From positions 19,330 to 83,329 of the forward strand of contig NZ_JALMUV010000040.1 of assembly GCF_023155275.1 (NCBI RefSeq): a stretch of DNA of 64,000 bases, given 5' to 3'. Positions 44,434 to 56,283 of the stretch are shown here, in pieces. The notes beneath the pieces are model-generated. The model saw only the letters and a program-made list of their open reading frames with translations. It was not told the origin of the DNA and searched no databases. Every line of letters begins with the position of its first letter. Within the stretch, counting starts at the first letter, position 1. The DNA is from Streptomyces rhizoryzae. Lineage in GTDB: Bacteria; Actinomycetota; Actinomycetes; Streptomycetales; Streptomycetaceae. Both the position numbers and the translations under genes were made by a program.

Positions 44434-44657
44434 ACGCCGGATTGTGACGGATGATGCCCGGGTTGGGCGGTATGCCGCGAACCGGGATGTCATGGACGCG
44501 TCGCGGGCCGGGCCCCGGTGCCGCGCGGCGGCGGGCGCGTGACGGCGGGGCCGAGGCCGCGGAAAGCGTGAGGCAACGCCCGGTTGCGGGCAGAACAACG
44601 GTGCACCCTCGTCCCCCGCACCGCGGGCGGCGGCCCGGCGCACGGCCGGGACGCGCC

Positions 44658-44696
44658 CCCAGCCGAGGCTGGGAGGCCGTCCCGGGGCCCGGGACG
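44658..44696. other. Two stable hairpins in the glgX leader
   Basis: CCCAGCC-GA-GGCTGGG (44658-44673) and a 19-base palindrome with 9-bp arms (44678-44696) lie 38-76 bases before the glgX start, within the 300-base divergent gap 44434-44733. They could affect glgX expression or terminate upstream transcription. No known riboregulator matches. Confidence 0.4.
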
Positions 44697-44733
44697 CCGC
44701 CCGACCGGGCCCCGAGCAGCAGGAGGCCGGCAC

Positions 44734-47019
<2,286 letters not shown>

Positions 47020-47069
47020 CGCCGGTCCGCCGCCCCGGCCCGTTCCGCGGCCCGCTGTACCCGGCCCGT

Positions 47070-47086
47070 CGTCCGGTTTCCGGACG
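47070..47086 (+). terminator. Small stem-loop after glgX
   Basis: CGTCCGG-TTT-CCGGACG, 7-bp perfect stem, 51 bases after the stop. The rest of 47020-47346 holds a further short dyad (CCACT/AGTGG near 47141) and should carry the protease promoter; no gene is seen. Confidence 0.45.
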
Positions 47087-47346
47087 CAGATTTCGCCCAA
47101 CGGACGTTTTCCGGCCAATTAGTTGAACGGCACCTGACAACCACTCGCCAGTGGTGGCACTCTTCCCGGCATCCGCCACCCGGACCCCCACAGCACCGCC
47201 CCGGACGGCCGTGACCCCAGCACCACCGGCACCACTTCCCCCCACACGCTCCAAGAGTTCTGCCTCGCTCTGCCCGGACGGCCACTTCGCCGCCCGGTCC
47301 CCCTCGGCCGCTCCCCTCGTACCGCGGCCCCGCAGAAGGAGTCAGT

Positions 47347-49644
47347 GTGAGACGCACCCCCCATAGACCTGCCGCGCAGCGGCGCGCCGTGGCGACCGGC
47401 GCGCTGGTGGCGGTCACCGCCATGCTGGCCGTCGGCGTCCAGGCCGGCACCGGCGCCGCAGCGGCGCCGCAGCGCCCCGCCACCCCGCACGCGGCGCCCG
47501 CTCCCGGCGCGCTGCCCGCCAAGCTCACCCCGTCCCAGCGGGCCGAGCTGATCCGCAAGGCGAGCTCCACCACCGCCGAGACCGCCCGCCGGCTGCACCT
47601 CGGCGCCCAGGAGAAGCTGGTCGTCAAGGACGTCGAGAAGGACGCCGACGGCACCACCCACACCCGCTTCGAGCGGACCTTCCAGGGGCTTCCGGTGCTC
47701 GGCGGCGACCTCGTCGTGCACTCCGCCGGGAACGGCACCGTCAAGAGCACCACCAAGGCCACCAAGGCCGCCATCGCGGTGGCCTCCACCACCGCGAAGG
47801 TCGCCCCGGCCACCGCCGAGGCCAAGGCGGTCTCCTCCGCCAAGTCCCTCGGCTCGACGAAGACCACGGCCGACCACGCCCCGCGCAAGGTCGTCTGGGC
47901 CGCCGACGGCACCCCGCGGCTGGCCTGGGAGACGGTGGTCGGCGGCCTCCAGGACGACGGCACGCCCAACCAGCTGCACGTCATCACCGACGCCACCACC
48001 GGCGCGAAGATATTCCAGTACCAGGGCATCGAGAACGGCATCGGCAACAGCGAGTACAGCGGCAAGGTCACCATCGGGACCTCCGGCTCGGCGCCGAACT
48101 TCTCGATGACCGACGCCACCCGCGGCAACCACAAGACCTACAACCTCAACCACGGTTCGTCCGGCACCGGTTCGCTGTTCACCGACGCCGACGACACCTG
48201 GGGCGACGGCACCCCCGCCAACGTCCAGACCGCCGCCGTGGACGCCGCCTACGGCGCCCAGGAGACCTGGGACTACTACAAGAACGTGCACGGCCGCAGC
48301 GGTATCCGCGGCGACGGCGTCGGCGCCTACTCCCGCGTCCACTACGGCAACAGCTACGTCAACGCCTTCTGGGACGACAGCTGCTTCTGCATGACCTACG
48401 GCGACGGCCAGAACAACCAGGCCCCGCTGACCGCGCTGGACGTGGCCGGCCACGAGATGTCGCACGGCGTCACCTCGGCCACCGCCAACCTCACCTACAG
48501 CGGCGAGTCCGGCGGCCTGAACGAGGCCACCTCGGACATCTTCGGCACCGCCGTGGAGTTCTACGCCAACAACCCCGCCGACCCCGGTGACTACCTCATC
48601 GGCGAGAAGATCGACATCAACGGCGACGGCACCCCGCTGCGCTACATGGACAAGCCCTCCAAGGACGGCGCCTCGGCCGACTACTGGTCCAGCTCGGTCG
48701 GCAACAAGGACGTCCACTACTCCTCCGGCGTCGCCAACCACTTCTTCTACCTGCTGTCCGAGGGCAGCGGCCCGAAGGACATCGGCGGCGTCCACTACGA
48801 CAGCCCGACCTACGACAACCTGCCGGTGCCGGGCATCGGCCGGGCCAACGCCGAGAAGGTCTGGTTCAAGGCCCTCAGCCAGTACATGAGCGCCAACACC
48901 AACTACGCCGGCGCCCGCACCGCCACCCTCCAGGCGGCCGCGGACCTGTTCGGCCAGGGCAGCGCCTCGTACAACACGGTCGCCAACACCTGGGCGGCGG
49001 TCAACGTCGGCTCCCGCGTCCCGGACGGCGGCGGGGTCACCGTCACCAACCCGGGCAACCAGACGTCCACCGTCGGCCAGCCGGCCAGCCTCCAGATCAA
49101 GGCCAGCAGCGGCACCGCGGGTGCGCTGTCCTACGCGGCCAGCGGCCTGCCCGCCGGGCTGTCCGTCAACGCCACCACCGGCCTGATCTCCGGTACGCCC
49201 ACCACCGCCGGGACCAGCTCGGTCACCGTCACGGTCACCGACGCGGCCAAGAAGACCGGCACCGCGTCGTTCACCTGGACGGTCAACCCGGCCGGCGGCG
49301 GCAACGTCTACGAGAACAACACCAAGGTGGCCATCCCGGACGCCGGCTCGGCGATCACCTCGCCGATCACCGTCAGCCGCAGCGGCAACGCGCCCAGCGG
49401 TCTGAAGGTGACCGTGGACATCACCCACTCCTACCGCGGCGACCTGGTCATCGACCTGGTGGCCCCGGACGGCACCGCCTACCGCCTGAAGAGCTCCAGC
49501 TCCTGGGACTCGGCGGCCGACGTGAAGGCGACGTACACCGTCAACGCCTCGGCGAAGGCGGCCAGCGGCACCTGGAAGCTGCGCGTCCAGGACGTCTACG
49601 CGGGCGACTCCGGCACCCTCAACGGCTGGAAGCTGACGTTCTGA
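47347..49644 (+). CDS. Secreted M4 (thermolysin-like) metalloprotease with Ig-like and P-domains
   Basis: A 765-residue neutral protease. In order: signal peptide (about 1-39), FTP/PepSY-type propeptide, M4 catalytic domain, a putative-Ig (He_PIG-like) domain (TVTNPGNQTSTVGQPASLQI) and a C-terminal proprotein-convertase P-domain (VTVDITHSYRGDLVIDLVAP). Zinc ligands are in GHEMSHG (H369, H373) and GLNEATSDIFG (Glu); the catalytic His region is HYSSGVANHF. GTG at 47347 follows AGAAGGAG. The protease gene downstream is a paralogue without the last two domains, and shares a 77-base identical stretch. Confidence 0.94.
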   Translation: MRRTPHRPAAQRRAVATGALVAVTAMLAVGVQAGTGAAAAPQRPATPHAAPAPGALPAKLTPSQRAELIRKASSTTAETARRLHLGAQEKLVVKDVEKDADGTTHTRFERTFQGLPVLGGDLVVHSAGNGTVKSTTKATKAAIAVASTTAKVAPATAEAKAVSSAKSLGSTKTTADHAPRKVVWAADGTPRLAWETVVGGLQDDGTPNQLHVITDATTGAKIFQYQGIENGIGNSEYSGKVTIGTSGSAPNFSMTDATRGNHKTYNLNHGSSGTGSLFTDADDTWGDGTPANVQTAAVDAAYGAQETWDYYKNVHGRSGIRGDGVGAYSRVHYGNSYVNAFWDDSCFCMTYGDGQNNQAPLTALDVAGHEMSHGVTSATANLTYSGESGGLNEATSDIFGTAVEFYANNPADPGDYLIGEKIDINGDGTPLRYMDKPSKDGASADYWSSSVGNKDVHYSSGVANHFFYLLSEGSGPKDIGGVHYDSPTYDNLPVPGIGRANAEKVWFKALSQYMSANTNYAGARTATLQAAADLFGQGSASYNTVANTWAAVNVGSRVPDGGGVTVTNPGNQTSTVGQPASLQIKASSGTAGALSYAASGLPAGLSVNATTGLISGTPTTAGTSSVTVTVTDAAKKTGTASFTWTVNPAGGGNVYENNTKVAIPDAGSAITSPITVSRSGNAPSGLKVTVDITHSYRGDLVIDLVAPDGTAYRLKSSSSWDSAADVKATYTVNASAKAASGTWKLRVQDVYAGDSGTLNGWKLTF

Positions 49645-49940
49645 CGGGAACCGGCAACCCGCCCGTCACCTCGGTGTGACACTGGCACACCGAAGCCGGA
49701 CAGTTGCCACAGAGCACCACAACAACCCCATTGCACGGCCGAGTTGGGCGTCGCTCCCGGATCCCCGGGGGCGGCGCCCCGCTCCGTTATCCGGACGTCG
49801 CGCACCTCTGTACGGACGATTTTCAGCCAACCTCCGAACAGGCTCCTGACATGCACGCGTTCGAATGGCAGTGTTCCCGACGCATGTCACACCCGCATCG
49901 CTTTGCACCCCCACCACTTGGCAAAGTTGAAGGAGCACGC

Positions 49941-51575
49941 GTGACCCCCCACATATCCCGCAAGACCCGTGTGACCGGAACCGCGGTCGCCGCAGCGGCC
50001 CTGCTCGTCGCCGGCATCACCGCCGCCGGCACCGCCGGCGCCTCCCCGGCCCCCGCCGCCCCCCACGGCGGCGCGCCGCTGGCGCTCAGCACCTCGCACC
50101 GCGCCGAGCTGCTCCACGACGCGAGCGCGGCCACCGCGCGGACCGCCAAGGAGCTGGGCCTGGGCGCCCAGGAGAAGCTGGTCGTCAAGGACGTCGTCAA
50201 GGACGCCGACGGCACCGTGCACACCCGCTACGACCGCACCTACGCCGGCCTGCCGGTGCTCGGCGGCGACCTGGTCGTGCACACCGCCAAGGGCGGCGCC
50301 GTCAAGGGCGTCACCAAGGCCGCCAAGGCGGACGTCAAGGTCGCCTCCACCACCGCGAAGATCGCCCCGAGAACCGCCGCGCTGGCCGCCGAGTCCACCG
50401 CGACCCGGTCCCTCGGCGCCAAGAAGGTCACCGCGCCCGCCCCCCGCAAGGTCATCTGGGCCGCCAAGGGCACCCCGGTGCTGGCCTACGAGACCGTGGT
50501 CGGCGGGGTGCAGAAGGACGGCACGCCCAACCAGCTGCACGTCATCACCGACGCCAACACCGGCAAGAAGCTCTTCCAGTACCAGGGCATCGAGACCGGC
50601 GTCGGCAACAGCGAGTACAGCGGCAAGGTGGACCTCACCACCAAGAAGGGCGGCAGCGGCTACGAGCTGACCGACGACTCCCGCGGCGGCCACTCGACGT
50701 TCGACCTCGGCGGCAGCGAGAGCGGCAACGGCAAGCTCTTCACCAACGCCGAGGACACCTGGGGCGACGGCAAGCCCGGCAACCCCCAGACCGCCGCCGT
50801 GGACGCCGCCTACGGCGCCCAGGAGACCTGGGACTACTACAAGAACGTGCACGGCCGCAGCGGCATCAAGGGCGACGGCAAGGGCGCCACCTCGCGCGTC
50901 CACTACGGCCAGAACTACGTCAACGCGTTCTGGGACGACAGCTGCTTCTGCATGACCTACGGCGACGGTGAGGGCAACAAGAAGCCGCTGACCGCCATCG
51001 ACGTCGCGGGCCACGAGATGTCGCACGGCGTCACCTCGGCCACCGCCGGCCTGGAGTACAGCGGCGAGTCCGGCGGCCTGAACGAGGCCACCTCGGACAT
51101 CTTCGGCACCGCCGTGGAGTTCTACGCCAAGAACGCCGCCGACCCGGGCGACTACCTCATCGGCGAGAAGATCGACATCGCCGGTGACGGCAAGCCGCTG
51201 CGCTACATGGACAAGCCCTCCAAGGACGGCCAGTCCCTGGACAGCTGGAGCGCGGACGCCGGGAACGTGGACGTCCACTACTCCTCCGGCATCGCCAACC
51301 ACTTCTTCTACCTGCTGTCCGAGGGCAGCGGCGCCAAGGACATCAACGGCGTCCACTACGACAGCCCGACCGCGGACGGCTCCAAGGTCACCGGCATCGG
51401 CCGGGACAAGGCCGAGAAGATCTGGTTCAAGGCGCTGACCACGTACATGACCTCGACCACCGACTACAAGGCGGCCCGCGAGGCGACCGTCAAGGCGGCC
51501 ACCGACCTCTACGGCGCGGGCAGCGCCGAGGTCAAGGGCGTCGAGTCGGCCTGGTCCGGCGTGAACGTCAAGTAA
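49941..51575 (+). CDS. Secreted M4 (thermolysin-like) metalloprotease, single catalytic domain
   Basis: A 544-residue paralogue of the preceding protease: signal peptide (about 1-36), propeptide with LGLGAQEKLVVKDVVKDADG, and M4 domain ending at SAWSGVNVK with no extension. Zinc ligands HEMSH (H358, H362) and GLNEATSD are intact. Both proteins contain the unusual DDSCFCMTYGDG, suggesting a conserved disulfide or CxC. GTG at 49941 follows GAAGGAG. The 296 bases between the two genes hold no other gene, and each probably has its own promoter. Confidence 0.94.
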   Translation: MTPHISRKTRVTGTAVAAAALLVAGITAAGTAGASPAPAAPHGGAPLALSTSHRAELLHDASAATARTAKELGLGAQEKLVVKDVVKDADGTVHTRYDRTYAGLPVLGGDLVVHTAKGGAVKGVTKAAKADVKVASTTAKIAPRTAALAAESTATRSLGAKKVTAPAPRKVIWAAKGTPVLAYETVVGGVQKDGTPNQLHVITDANTGKKLFQYQGIETGVGNSEYSGKVDLTTKKGGSGYELTDDSRGGHSTFDLGGSESGNGKLFTNAEDTWGDGKPGNPQTAAVDAAYGAQETWDYYKNVHGRSGIKGDGKGATSRVHYGQNYVNAFWDDSCFCMTYGDGEGNKKPLTAIDVAGHEMSHGVTSATAGLEYSGESGGLNEATSDIFGTAVEFYAKNAADPGDYLIGEKIDIAGDGKPLRYMDKPSKDGQSLDSWSADAGNVDVHYSSGIANHFFYLLSEGSGAKDINGVHYDSPTADGSKVTGIGRDKAEKIWFKALTTYMTSTTDYKAAREATVKAATDLYGAGSAEVKGVESAWSGVNVK

Positions 51576-51609
51576 CCCACCGCGGCGGCCACTTGGCCGC
51601 TCCGCACAC

Positions 51610-51646
51610 CGGCGTGGCCGGGGAGGCGCTCCCCCCGGCCACGCCG
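51610..51646 (+). terminator. Stem-loop terminator after the second M4 protease
   Basis: A 14-bp perfect stem (51610-51623 with 51633-51646) with a 9-base loop, followed within ten bases by CGTTTTCG. Confidence 0.8.
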
Positions 51647-52254
51647 CTCGCGTTTTCGGCCACGCCCGCCGCGCGCCTCACCCCGCGGCGCGCCGGAACC
51701 GCTCCGCCCCCCGCGCCCGCCGTCCGGCCGGCACGCCCCGGGCCACCGCGTTCCCCCGGCCCCCGGCCGCCCCGCCCCCGTACCGGCCGGTCCCCCGATA
51801 TGGCCGATTCCACCCCCTCAGGCGCTCTTGTACTGATCCGGGCGCGGCGAGAGGCTGCGGTGGTGGCGCCGACGGGCCCCGGCGCGGCAACGGACTTCCG
51901 CACACCGCAACTCCGCTGTGATCACACCGAGTTGAGGAGGCGAACGCCGACCGTGTCAGCACCGAGCCGCGACCGCCCGCCGGCCCGGCGGCCCCTGCCC
52001 GCCGCGGCGCGCGCCGTGCGCGGTTACGTACCGGTAGTTCACACTCCCCGGGCTTTCCGCTCCGCCGCCCCCGGGAAGGCTCATCCGGTACGCCGTACCG
52101 CGCACCCGCCCGGCGGGGCCCGATCCGGTCCGCCGTGCCGTCCGCCAGCGGAGTGAAAGCGGACAGGAGCGCCCCTGCCCGCACCCGGTCCCCCTGCCGT
52201 GGAGCGGATACAAAGGACAAAACCCCGCAAAGCACCACAAACCCAGGTGAGCCC
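51647..52254. other. Gene-free stretch upstream of glgE
   Basis: About 600 bases without a gene I can support. It should contain the glgE promoter. In several Streptomyces a divergent glucan phosphorylase gene occupies this position; neither its start nor any fragment of it is visible here. A GAGGAGG at 51934-51940 precedes a GTG frame of 67 codons that looks random. Confidence 0.5.
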
Positions 52255-54258
52255 ATGATCGGTCGCATCCCTGTTCTGGACATCCGCCCGCAGATCGATT
52301 GCGGCCGCCGCCCGGCGAAGGCCGTGGTGGGTGAGACCTTCGAGGTCTCCGCCACGGTCTTCCGCGAAGGCCATGACGCGGTCGCCGCGAACGTCGTGCT
52401 GCGCAATCCGGCCGGCCGCTGCGGCCCGTGGACCCCCATGCGGGAGCGGGCACCGGGCACCGACCGGTGGGCGTGCGAGGTCACCCCGGACGTCGAGGGG
52501 CGCTGGACGTTCACCGTCGAGGCGTGGTCCGACCCGGTCGCCACCTGGCGCCGGCACGCGGGGGTGAAGATCCCGGCCGGCATCGACACCGAGCTGGTCC
52601 TCGCCGAGGGCGCCGACCTGCACGAGCGGGCCGCCGCCGAGGTCCCCAAGAGCGACGGCCGGGAGGCGGTGCTGGCCGCCGTCGACGCGCTGCGCGACAC
52701 CACCCTGCCGGCCGCCACCCGGCTGGCCACCGCGCTCGCCCCGCAGGTCACCGCCGCGCTGGACCGCCACCCGCTGCGCGAACTGCTGACCGTCTCACGC
52801 CCGATGCCGCTGGTCGTCGAGCGCCGCAGAGCCCTGTTCGGCTCCTGGTACGAGATGTTCCCGCGCTCCGAGGGCGCGGCGCCCGGCCCGGACGGGGCGC
52901 TGGTCAGCGGCACCCTGCGGACCGCCGCCGAGCGGCTGCCGGCCGTCGCCGCGATGGGTTTCGACGTGGTCTACCTGCCCCCCGTCCACCCCATCGGCAC
53001 CACCCACCGCAAGGGCCGCAACAACGCGCTCTCGGCCGGCCCGGACGACGTCGGCTCCCCCTGGGCCATCGGCTCCCCGGCCGGCGGCCACGACGCGCTC
53101 CACCCGGACCTGGGCACCTTCGAGGACTTCGAGCACTTCGTGCGCACCGCCCGGGACCTGCGGATGGAGGTGGCGCTGGACTTCGCCCTCCAGTGCTCCC
53201 CGGACCACCCCTGGGTCACCCTGCACCCGCAGTGGTTCCACCACCGCGCCGACGGCTCCATCGCCTACGCCGAGAACCCGCCGAAGAAGTACCAGGACAT
53301 CTACCCGCTCGCCTTCGACGCCGACTTCCGCGGCCTGGTCCGGGAGACCGAGCGGCTGCTGCGCTTCTGGATGGCCAAGGGCGTGCGGATCTTCCGGGTG
53401 GACAACCCGCACACCAAGCCGGTGGCGTTCTGGGAGAAGGTGCTCGGCGACATCAACCGCACCGACCCGGACGTGATCTTCCTGGCGGAGGCGTTCACCC
53501 GCCCGGCGATGCTGCACACCCTCGCGCAGATCGGCTTCCAGCAGTCGTACACGTACTTCACCTGGCGCAACACCAAGGAGGAGCTGACCGGCTACCTCAC
53601 CGAGCTGACCGGCGACAGCGCGGGCTACCTGCGGCCGAACTTCTTCGTGAACACCCCCGACATCCTGCACGGCTACCTCCAGGAGGGCGGCCGCCCGGCC
53701 TTCGAGGTGCGCGCCGTCCTGGCCGCCACCCTCTCCCCCACCTGGGGCGTCTACGCGGGCTACGAACTGTGCGAGGCGACGGCGCTGCGGCCCGGCAGCG
53801 AGGAGTACCTGGACTCGGAGAAGTACCAGCTCAAGGCCCGCGACTGGGCGGCCGCGGCGCGCGAGGGGCGCACCATCGCCCCGCTGATCACCGCGCTGAA
53901 CCGCATCCGGCGCCGCCACCCCGCCCTTCAGCAGCTGCGCGACCTGCACTTCCACCACGTCGACAACGACGCGGTGCTCGCCTACTCCAAGCGGGCGGGG
54001 ACCGGCGACGGGGCCGACACGGTGCTCACAGTGGTCAACCTCGACCCGCACCACACCCACGAGGCGACGGTGTCGTTGGACATGCCGGAACTCGGCCTCG
54101 GCCGGCACGAGTCCTTCCCGGTGCGCGACGAGCTCACCGGCGACACCTACCACTGGGGCAGGGACAACTATGTGCGCCTGGAGCCGGGCAGCTCGCTCGC
54201 GCCGGCCCATGTGCTGTCGCTGCGACCGTCCTCACCGATCGGAGGGTCACCCAATTGA
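52255..54258 (+). CDS. glgE: Alpha-1,4-glucan:maltose-1-phosphate maltosyltransferase GlgE
   Basis: GlgE extends alpha-glucan with maltose from maltose 1-phosphate, the polymerising step of the trehalose-to-glucan pathway. The 667-residue protein has the GH13_3 layout: N-terminal domain IGRIPVLDIRPQIDCGRRPAK, helical S-domain and barrel. NPPKKYQDIYP (341-351), nucleophile Asp in RIFRVDNPHTKP (D383) and acid Glu in IFLAEAFTRP (E412) are all present. ATG at 52255 with AGGTGAG upstream. treS overlaps its stop codon. The enzyme is a validated drug target in Mycobacterium tuberculosis. Confidence 0.96.
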   Translation: MIGRIPVLDIRPQIDCGRRPAKAVVGETFEVSATVFREGHDAVAANVVLRNPAGRCGPWTPMRERAPGTDRWACEVTPDVEGRWTFTVEAWSDPVATWRRHAGVKIPAGIDTELVLAEGADLHERAAAEVPKSDGREAVLAAVDALRDTTLPAATRLATALAPQVTAALDRHPLRELLTVSRPMPLVVERRRALFGSWYEMFPRSEGAAPGPDGALVSGTLRTAAERLPAVAAMGFDVVYLPPVHPIGTTHRKGRNNALSAGPDDVGSPWAIGSPAGGHDALHPDLGTFEDFEHFVRTARDLRMEVALDFALQCSPDHPWVTLHPQWFHHRADGSIAYAENPPKKYQDIYPLAFDADFRGLVRETERLLRFWMAKGVRIFRVDNPHTKPVAFWEKVLGDINRTDPDVIFLAEAFTRPAMLHTLAQIGFQQSYTYFTWRNTKEELTGYLTELTGDSAGYLRPNFFVNTPDILHGYLQEGGRPAFEVRAVLAATLSPTWGVYAGYELCEATALRPGSEEYLDSEKYQLKARDWAAAAREGRTIAPLITALNRIRRRHPALQQLRDLHFHHVDNDAVLAYSKRAGTGDGADTVLTVVNLDPHHTHEATVSLDMPELGLGRHESFPVRDELTGDTYHWGRDNYVRLEPGSSLAPAHVLSLRPSSPIGGSPN

Positions 54259-55973
54259 TCGTCAATGAGCCCGTTCCCGACACGTTCGAAGACACCCCGG
54301 CGAAGGACCGCGACCCCGAATGGTTCAAACGGGCGGTCTTCTACGAGGTCCTGGTGCGCTCGTTCCAGGACAGCAACGGCGACGGCATCGGGGACCTCAA
54401 GGGCATCACGGCCAAGCTCGACTACCTCCAGTGGCTGGGGGTGGACTGCCTCTGGCTGCCGCCGTTCTTCAAATCCCCGCTGCGGGACGGCGGCTACGAC
54501 GTCTCCGACTACACCGCGGTGCTGCCGGAGTTCGGTGACCTGGCCGACTTCGTGGAGTTCGTGGACGCCGCCCACCAGCGCGGCATGCGGGTCATCATCG
54601 ACATGGTGATGAACCACACCAGCGACCAGCACCCGTGGTTCCAGGAGTCCCGCACCGACCCCGAGGGCCCGTACGGCGACTACTACGTCTGGGCGGACGA
54701 CGACAAGCAGTACGGTGACGCCCGGATCATCTTCGTCGACACCGAGGTCTCCAACTGGACCTTCGACCCGGTCCGCAAGCAGTACTACTGGCACCGCTTC
54801 TTCTCCCACCAGCCGGACCTCAACTACGAGAACCCGGCGGTCCAGGAGGAGATGATCTCCGCCCTGCGGTTCTGGCTGGACCTGGGCATCGACGGCTTCC
54901 GGCTGGACGCGGTGCCCTACCTCTACGCCGAGGAGGGCACCAACTGCGAGAACCTCCCGGCCTCGCACGCCTTCCTCAAGCGGGTCCGCGCCGAGATCGA
55001 CGCGCACTACCCCGACACCGTGCTGCTGGCCGAGGCCAACCAGTGGCCCGAGGACGTGGTCGACTACTTCGGCGACTACGCGGTCGGCGGCGACGAGTGC
55101 CACATGGCCTTTCACTTCCCCGTCATGCCGCGCATCTTCATGGCGGTGCGCCGGGAGTCCCGCTACCCGGTCTCCGAGATCCTCGCCAAGACCCCGGCCA
55201 TCCCGTCCGGCTGCCAGTGGGGCATCTTCCTGCGCAACCACGACGAGCTGACCCTCGAAATGGTCACGGACGAAGAGCGCGACTACATGTACGCGGAGTA
55301 CGCCAAGGACCCGCGGATGCGCGCCAACATCGGCATCCGCCGCCGGCTGGCCCCGCTGCTGGACAACGACCGCAACCAGATCGAGCTGTTCACCGCGCTG
55401 CTGCTGTCGCTGCCCGGCTCGCCGATCCTCTACTACGGCGACGAGATCGGGATGGGCGACAACATCTGGCTCGGCGACCGGGACGCGGTGCGCACCCCGA
55501 TGCAGTGGACCCCGGACCGCAACGCCGGCTTCTCCTCCTGCGACCCCGGCCGGCTCTTCCTGCCGACCATCATGGACCCGGTCTACGGCTACCAGGTCAC
55601 CAACGTCGAGGCCGCCATGAGCTCGCCCTCGTCGCTGCTGCACTGGACCCGGCGGATGATCGAGATCCGCAAGCAGAACCCGGCCTTCGGCCTGGGCAGC
55701 TACACCGAGCTGCCGTCGTCCAACCCGGCGGTGCTGGCCTACCTCCGGGAGTCCCCGGGCCGGAACGGGGCCGACGACGACCTGGTGCTGTGCGTGAACA
55801 ACTTCTCGCGGTTCGCCCAGCCCACGGAGCTGGACCTCCAGGCGTTCAGCGGCCGCCATCCGGTGGAACTGATCGGCGGTGTCCGCTTCCCGCCGATCGG
55901 CACGCTGCCGTACCTGCTGACCCTGGCGGGCCACGGGTTCTACTGGTTCCGGCTCCGCAGGAACCCCGCCTAG
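54255..55973 (+). CDS. treS: Trehalose synthase TreS (maltose/trehalose isomerase)
   Basis: Interconverts trehalose and maltose and feeds maltose to the kinase. The 572-residue GH13 protein has EVLVRSFQDSNGDGIGDLKG, catalytic IDGFRLDAVPYL, LLAEANQWPED and FLRNHDELTLEM. The start is an uncommon TTG at 54255 overlapping the glgE stop as TTGA, with GGAGGG 9 bases upstream; family homology (IVNEPVPDTFEDTPAKDRDP) begins at the next codon, which supports it. It has no fused maltokinase domain, which is encoded separately downstream. Confidence 0.95.
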   Translation: MIVNEPVPDTFEDTPAKDRDPEWFKRAVFYEVLVRSFQDSNGDGIGDLKGITAKLDYLQWLGVDCLWLPPFFKSPLRDGGYDVSDYTAVLPEFGDLADFVEFVDAAHQRGMRVIIDMVMNHTSDQHPWFQESRTDPEGPYGDYYVWADDDKQYGDARIIFVDTEVSNWTFDPVRKQYYWHRFFSHQPDLNYENPAVQEEMISALRFWLDLGIDGFRLDAVPYLYAEEGTNCENLPASHAFLKRVRAEIDAHYPDTVLLAEANQWPEDVVDYFGDYAVGGDECHMAFHFPVMPRIFMAVRRESRYPVSEILAKTPAIPSGCQWGIFLRNHDELTLEMVTDEERDYMYAEYAKDPRMRANIGIRRRLAPLLDNDRNQIELFTALLLSLPGSPILYYGDEIGMGDNIWLGDRDAVRTPMQWTPDRNAGFSSCDPGRLFLPTIMDPVYGYQVTNVEAAMSSPSSLLHWTRRMIEIRKQNPAFGLGSYTELPSSNPAVLAYLRESPGRNGADDDLVLCVNNFSRFAQPTELDLQAFSGRHPVELIGGVRFPPIGTLPYLLTLAGHGFYWFRLRRNPA

Positions 55974-56013
55974 GGGAAGCGTGCCCCACCGGGCACGGGC
56001 CCCGGCAGCCACC

Positions 56014-56050
56014 GCCCGTACGCGGCCGCCCGGCGCGTACGGGCGTTTTT
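56014..56050 (+). terminator. Rho-independent terminator after treS
   Basis: GCCCGTACGC (56014-56023) pairs with GCGTACGGGC (56035-56044) around 11 bases, followed by G and five T. It is the most classical terminator in the window. The rest of 55974-56283 shows no gene and should hold the maltokinase promoter. Confidence 0.88.
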
Positions 56051-56283
56051 CGACCTTCCGGCCGGGCAACCTCCCTACTACCGCACGGGCCGGGTGGGCC
56101 ATGGACGGTCCCCCGGCTCGCAAGGGGTACCGCCGAGCAGTGAAGCGAACGCCGAGAAACGCCGAAAACGCGCGCGCGTAAGGACGATCTCGCCCGACAC
56201 GTCCCCCACCGCCGCATCGTGAAGGCCGTATTCCGGGACACTTTGCCCTGTCTGTCGTGTGCCCGGGGAAAGGACGCGACGCC

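Noticed and set aside
51953..52156. 67-codon GTG frame after GAGGAGG upstream of glgE
   Set aside because: The site is 12 bases from the GTG, and the product is a low-complexity Pro/Arg/Ala sequence with no recognisable feature.
55981..56181. 66-codon frame between treS and the maltokinase gene
   Set aside because: It spans the treS terminator and has neither a ribosome binding site nor a recognisable product.
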